Below are positions 60,721 through 64,000 of a DNA stretch of 64,000 nucleotides, piece after piece; position 1 is the first letter of the stretch; each line of letters begins with the position of its first letter. The stretch lies in NCBI GenBank assembly GCA_015680685.1, contig MNCI01003892.1:111580-175579 (forward strand), written 5' to 3'. The stretch is from Gnetum montanum. Lineage: Eukaryota > Streptophyta > Gnetopsida > Gnetales > Gnetaceae. Position numbers and translations under genes: made by a program. Under the pieces are notes generated by a model, which saw only the letters and a list, made by a program, of their open reading frames with translations, made no database searches and was not told the DNA's origin.

Positions 60721-61200
60721 ATTGATTGTGTGGAGTCTCATATATATTGGAAAATGATTGTTTGTGCTACTGTTCAATCTTGGGTCTTTATGGTACTAGT
60801 ATATTGTTTGATGCATTTGGATGCTTATGTAATTGTTGGGCTAAAATTTTCATTGGCAAGAAGATGTTGGAAGAATAAGGAAGATCAATTAGTAGCAAGT
60901 GGATAATTACCATTAGTATTTTGGCATAAGGCAAGGAGGCCTACTACATGGATTGATGCTAACAATTATTTTTCTAGATTTTTATGCCATTCTTGTGTAG
61001 GCTTGGATCATCATGGGGATGCAAGGGAAGCATTCCAAGAAGATACTAAAATGAAGAAAGCATGGTGGGGCATGAGGACAAGCCTCCATGAGAAAGGGAA
61101 GTTCAAAACCAAAACCTCAATTAATACTCATTCTCATGATGTTTTTGATGCATTGAGTTTTACTTGTTATGATAGGAGAAATGGCCTTGAGTCATGGTGA
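60721..61200 (+). pseudogene. unassigned coding-like sequence before element F's PPT
   Basis: Frames 60619-60906 and 61003-61200 are open (ARRPTTWIDANNYFSRFLCH, AREAFQEDTKMKKAWWGMRT), but I recognise no RT, RNase H, integrase or chromodomain. It may be the joined edge of a large pol deletion or captured sequence. Confidence 0.35.
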
Positions 61201-61245
61201 CATGGTGCCTTCCAAGTTGTGAAATCTCATTAAGCATAACATTTT

Positions 61246-61259
61246 AAGGGTGGCAAAGA
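61246..61259 (+). promoter_or_regulatory. polypurine tract of element F
   Basis: AAGGGTGGCAAAGA ends directly at the TGATGAGGAC start of the 3' LTR. Confidence 0.75.
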
Positions 61260-62060
61260 TGATGAGGACATCATCCAACCCTTGTGTAGTCCTCAATGTA
61301 TCTTGGATATGTGTGTGTCTTCTTGTGTTATCTTTTCATGATGATTCCAAGGTGTGTTGCCATGTTTAGGAGTGTTTTGGACTTATTTTGATGAATCTAT
61401 GAGGTTTTAGGGGCTATGGTGACTTGTTTGGAGATGTATGGAGGTTCTAGACCTAAAAACAAGCATTTTTTTTAATTTGACCCTAATAAAATAGACGTCT
61501 ACACTAATAGTTAGATGTCTATACTACATATTAGATGTCTAATGTTATTGCAAGATGTCTTATTTAAGACATCTACTCTAAGACCCCTACACTTAGGAGA
61601 GACATATCCTATTTCTTGAAGATGTCTTCCATGGATTTTAATGTACATCAAACTAAATGGAAAATTGAATCGAAGATGAAAGGTTATATCAAGAAGATAT
61701 AAATAAGATTCTAAGGCTTGGGTTTGGGCATGAGAAAGAAAGAGAAAAAGAGTGAGAAGTAAGGGAGAGCACTTGAGAGAGGTCAAGGGAATCTCTTATA
61801 AGTGTCTTGTCTTGAGCTTTAGCTCCATTGTGAGCAAGTAAGGATTGAGAGGGGACATGTGTGGCCTATAAGATCCTTGGGAGAGATTTTAAGTGAGCTT
61901 GGATTGTCATATTTTATGTAATTCTCTGTATATTGAGATTTTTCTTATAAAAGGAAGGAATTTTCTCCAATTCATTTTTATGTTCTTATTTCTATGTTGA
62001 ATTTTGCTCAGAAGGCTTATGGAATGGGTCCTTTTGGGATCTATTAAGGTGGGCTTCACA
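61260..62060 (+). repeat. 3' LTR of element F (801 bp)
   Basis: TGATGAGGACATC...GGGCTTCACA. TATA-like GATATAAATAAGA at about 61696. The AGATGTCT array (61490-61625) is shorter than in the 5' copy, which explains part of the 44-bp length difference. Confidence 0.9.
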
Positions 62061-64000
62061 TCCATCTTCTATTGCTCTTCTTCATTCCTCTTATTTTTTT
62101 ATAGGTTTTGGAATTTTTTCATTTAGTTTTTTGAATTTTTTTAAAATAGGATCAGGGTTTTTTCTTTTATTGTTTCCCATTTTCAATGAGAAACATAGTG
62201 CTTATCTTTGATTTTCAATTGTGTTAAGCATCATGCTGATTGTTCTAGTACATATGCGGATATTAAAAAATCAAGTTGATTAAATAATATTAATGTGATT
62301 TTATTTTGCAATTTTGATAAATTAAAATTTCCCTAATTTTATAAGAGTAAACTTTGTTTTTTTCATCCTTATTAAGGATTAAGTTTATTTACTATTTTTA
62401 GAAGAATGCAAAAACAACCACTAACAAGCAATTAGTTCATGAATTAACTGTTACAATCCTTGCAATTTTCTTCTACTAAATTTTGTACATGAAGTTGGAG
62501 ATAGAAACAACAACAAAATTTTGTGGAAAAAACTTAAGAAAATGATAATTTCTCTTCTTATTGTATCTCCATGAATAGATGAAGCATTCACCTAATTATC
62601 ACTCTCATGAAAGAAATTGATACATATACAATTCAATAAAGTATCTCCATAAGGCTAGAAATTGAGACTATAATCTCTAAAATTGTCCAACAACATGACT
62701 TCATTTTTAGTATTTTATTGTTGTTATCTTATACATATTACTAGTAAGCTATCTCCAATTTTATTATCTAATTATTGATAGTTGATTGTCGATAAATTTT
62801 AGTGGCTTTCTCACTCCTTGATTTTATGATTCTTGAGGTATAACTAACATTGCATATGATTTATCAAATAAGGTCTAATTCCATTTTGTGTGTTTGCATG
62901 ATGTTAAATAGTTATGATGGGCTATAGAATGTTTTTAAGTCTTAGAACATTCTTTGATTATGCTATATGTGATGCAACATAACCACAAAAGGCTATCAAT
63001 TTATTTAGATTTTCTTTTACATTGGATGCTATTATCTAAGTTTTATATAGTCATGGATCTTATAAAAATCATGGAAAGTAGTAAAAGAAATATTTCACAT
63101 GAGTACATTTTGTTCTTATAACAAAATAGAATTTGTTAGAAAATTATTGAAATTCATTTTTTAATTATTTTTTTTAAGTCTATTTTGTTTTAAATTTGAT
63201 ATAGTTTTATGTATTATAGCTATTACCATTGTGTGTGAATGTAATCTTAAAATTTTTTTGAAGCCATTAGAAATGATTTTTCTTTCTCAGAAACTAAAGA
63301 AAATGATAATCTATCATTGGATGATAATGGAAGGATGTTACAATAAGAATAGTACTTTACAACCTACCATACATGGGTAGAATTTCACCTCTAATGCATA
63401 TGATATTGTAGATGTTGTACAAGTTTCATGTGATAAAGAGCAAGCTATCAAGAAATGAAGGTGGAAAAAAAAGTGAAATTACCTAATTCAGTATGTTCAA
63501 AAATTTGATAAGAAAGAGAATATCTCAAATTATTTTCCTATGTTATTGTTGCTCTTCAAATTTATGCAATGGTCTTTATTTCTAGTAAAAGCATATTTTT
63601 AGTAATGCAATTTTACCAATGTGGGCATTAGGTAATAATATTGATATTCCATATAGTATCCTGATGATAATCATTTCTAAGATCAGAAGACAAACAAGGT
63701 CATGAAAGCTACATGACACCAAAGATTCTCTTAGTTTTCTAACTATTATGACAAAATTGTTGGATAAAAAATCACATGTTATTTCTAGCTAGCTTTTGGA
63801 AATAGTAAATTTGAATCTAAAAATCATTTTAAATAGTAGATTAGTATCATAGAGAGATGAGACATCATGTTCTTTGAAAGAGAACAAAAGATAGTCTCTA
63901 TAGGATGTGTGCCAAGATGAAAAAGGCCCTCGCCAATCTATTGCTAATAAGTTGGCAAATGTGATTGACATATTGAACAATTACTGCAAAAACAATGCAA
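62061..64000. other. AT-rich, no gene recognised
   Basis: No domain, RNA gene or LTR pair is seen. A minus frame at 63789-63980 is short and has no known relatives. Confidence 0.5.

Larger units (their letters stand above)
57974..62060 (+). mobile_element. Element F: chromovirus-like gypsy, gag-protease with both LTRs
   Basis: 5' LTR 57974-58818, PBS at 58825, gag (58980-60080), protease (60150-60600), a short unassigned coding-like part, PPT and 3' LTR 61260-62060. RT, RNase H and integrase are missing, so it is an internal deletion or a non-autonomous form. No clear target duplication (TCTTC on the left, TCCAT on the right). Confidence 0.88.

Overview
The window reads as a repeat-dominated, AT-rich stretch of a large plant nuclear genome. 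The evidence is plant LTR-retrotransposon lineages, a plant-specific DUF247 fragment and nested, long-decayed insertions. A gymnosperm or another large-genome land plant is plausible, but the sequence alone does not fix the species. No intact host gene, tRNA, rRNA or CRISPR array was recognised. Single ambiguous bases (n) occur at 35363, 39777 and 49320.

Layout, left to right. (1) 1-1170: a broken minus-strand FCP1/NIF-type phosphatase-like fragment. (2) 1227-2140: a 38-bp minisatellite and related sequence, fused to (3) element A, a + strand Ty3/gypsy element of the Tat type (RT, degenerate RNase H, second RNase H, integrase, PPT, 2.16-kb 3' LTR), 2150-8763. (4) Element D, 8764-13628, minus strand: gag plus a 1.68-kb 5' LTR, abutting the end of A. 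(5) Element G, about 14161-17244 and beyond, + strand: a coiled-coil accessory protein, PPT and LTR start. (6) A copia-type LTR with an iMet-like PBS, 18450-19502, minus. (7) About 8 kb of AT-rich sequence without recognisable genes. (8) Element J, 27606-31695, minus, with a 5-bp target duplication: gag only, one full and one truncated LTR. (9) Element E, 33084-39583, minus, complete with PBS, PPT, paired LTRs and target duplication: gag plus the accessory protein, no pol. It sits inside the 3' LTR of (10) element B, minus, integrase end at 40092-41706 and probable gag-protease at 43690-45557, with a copia-like solo LTR between them. (11) A DUF247 fragment with five out-of-frame 121-bp-type tandem copies, 47053-48109. 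(12) Element H, 51070-52440, minus: a third copy of the accessory protein with PPT and LTR start. (13) A copia RT/RNase H remnant, 55884-57240, minus. (14) Element F, 57974-62060, +: a chromovirus-like gag-protease element with both LTRs and an iMet PBS. (15) 62061-64000: no gene seen.

Two families recur. Elements A, B, D and J share LTRs that begin TGAAACACC; A and B also share the PPT AAAGAGGGGCCA. Elements E, G and H share LTRs that begin TGATGA, a PPT ending GGGGGTA or GGGGAGTA, and a 3' open reading frame whose conserved blocks I can align by eye. That second family lacks any recognisable pol and looks non-autonomous. It may depend on a Tat-like partner, since its PBS resembles that of Tat/Athila-type elements. 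A further theme is that the U3 part of several unrelated LTRs carries dense arrays of short dyad-symmetric words, different in each family.
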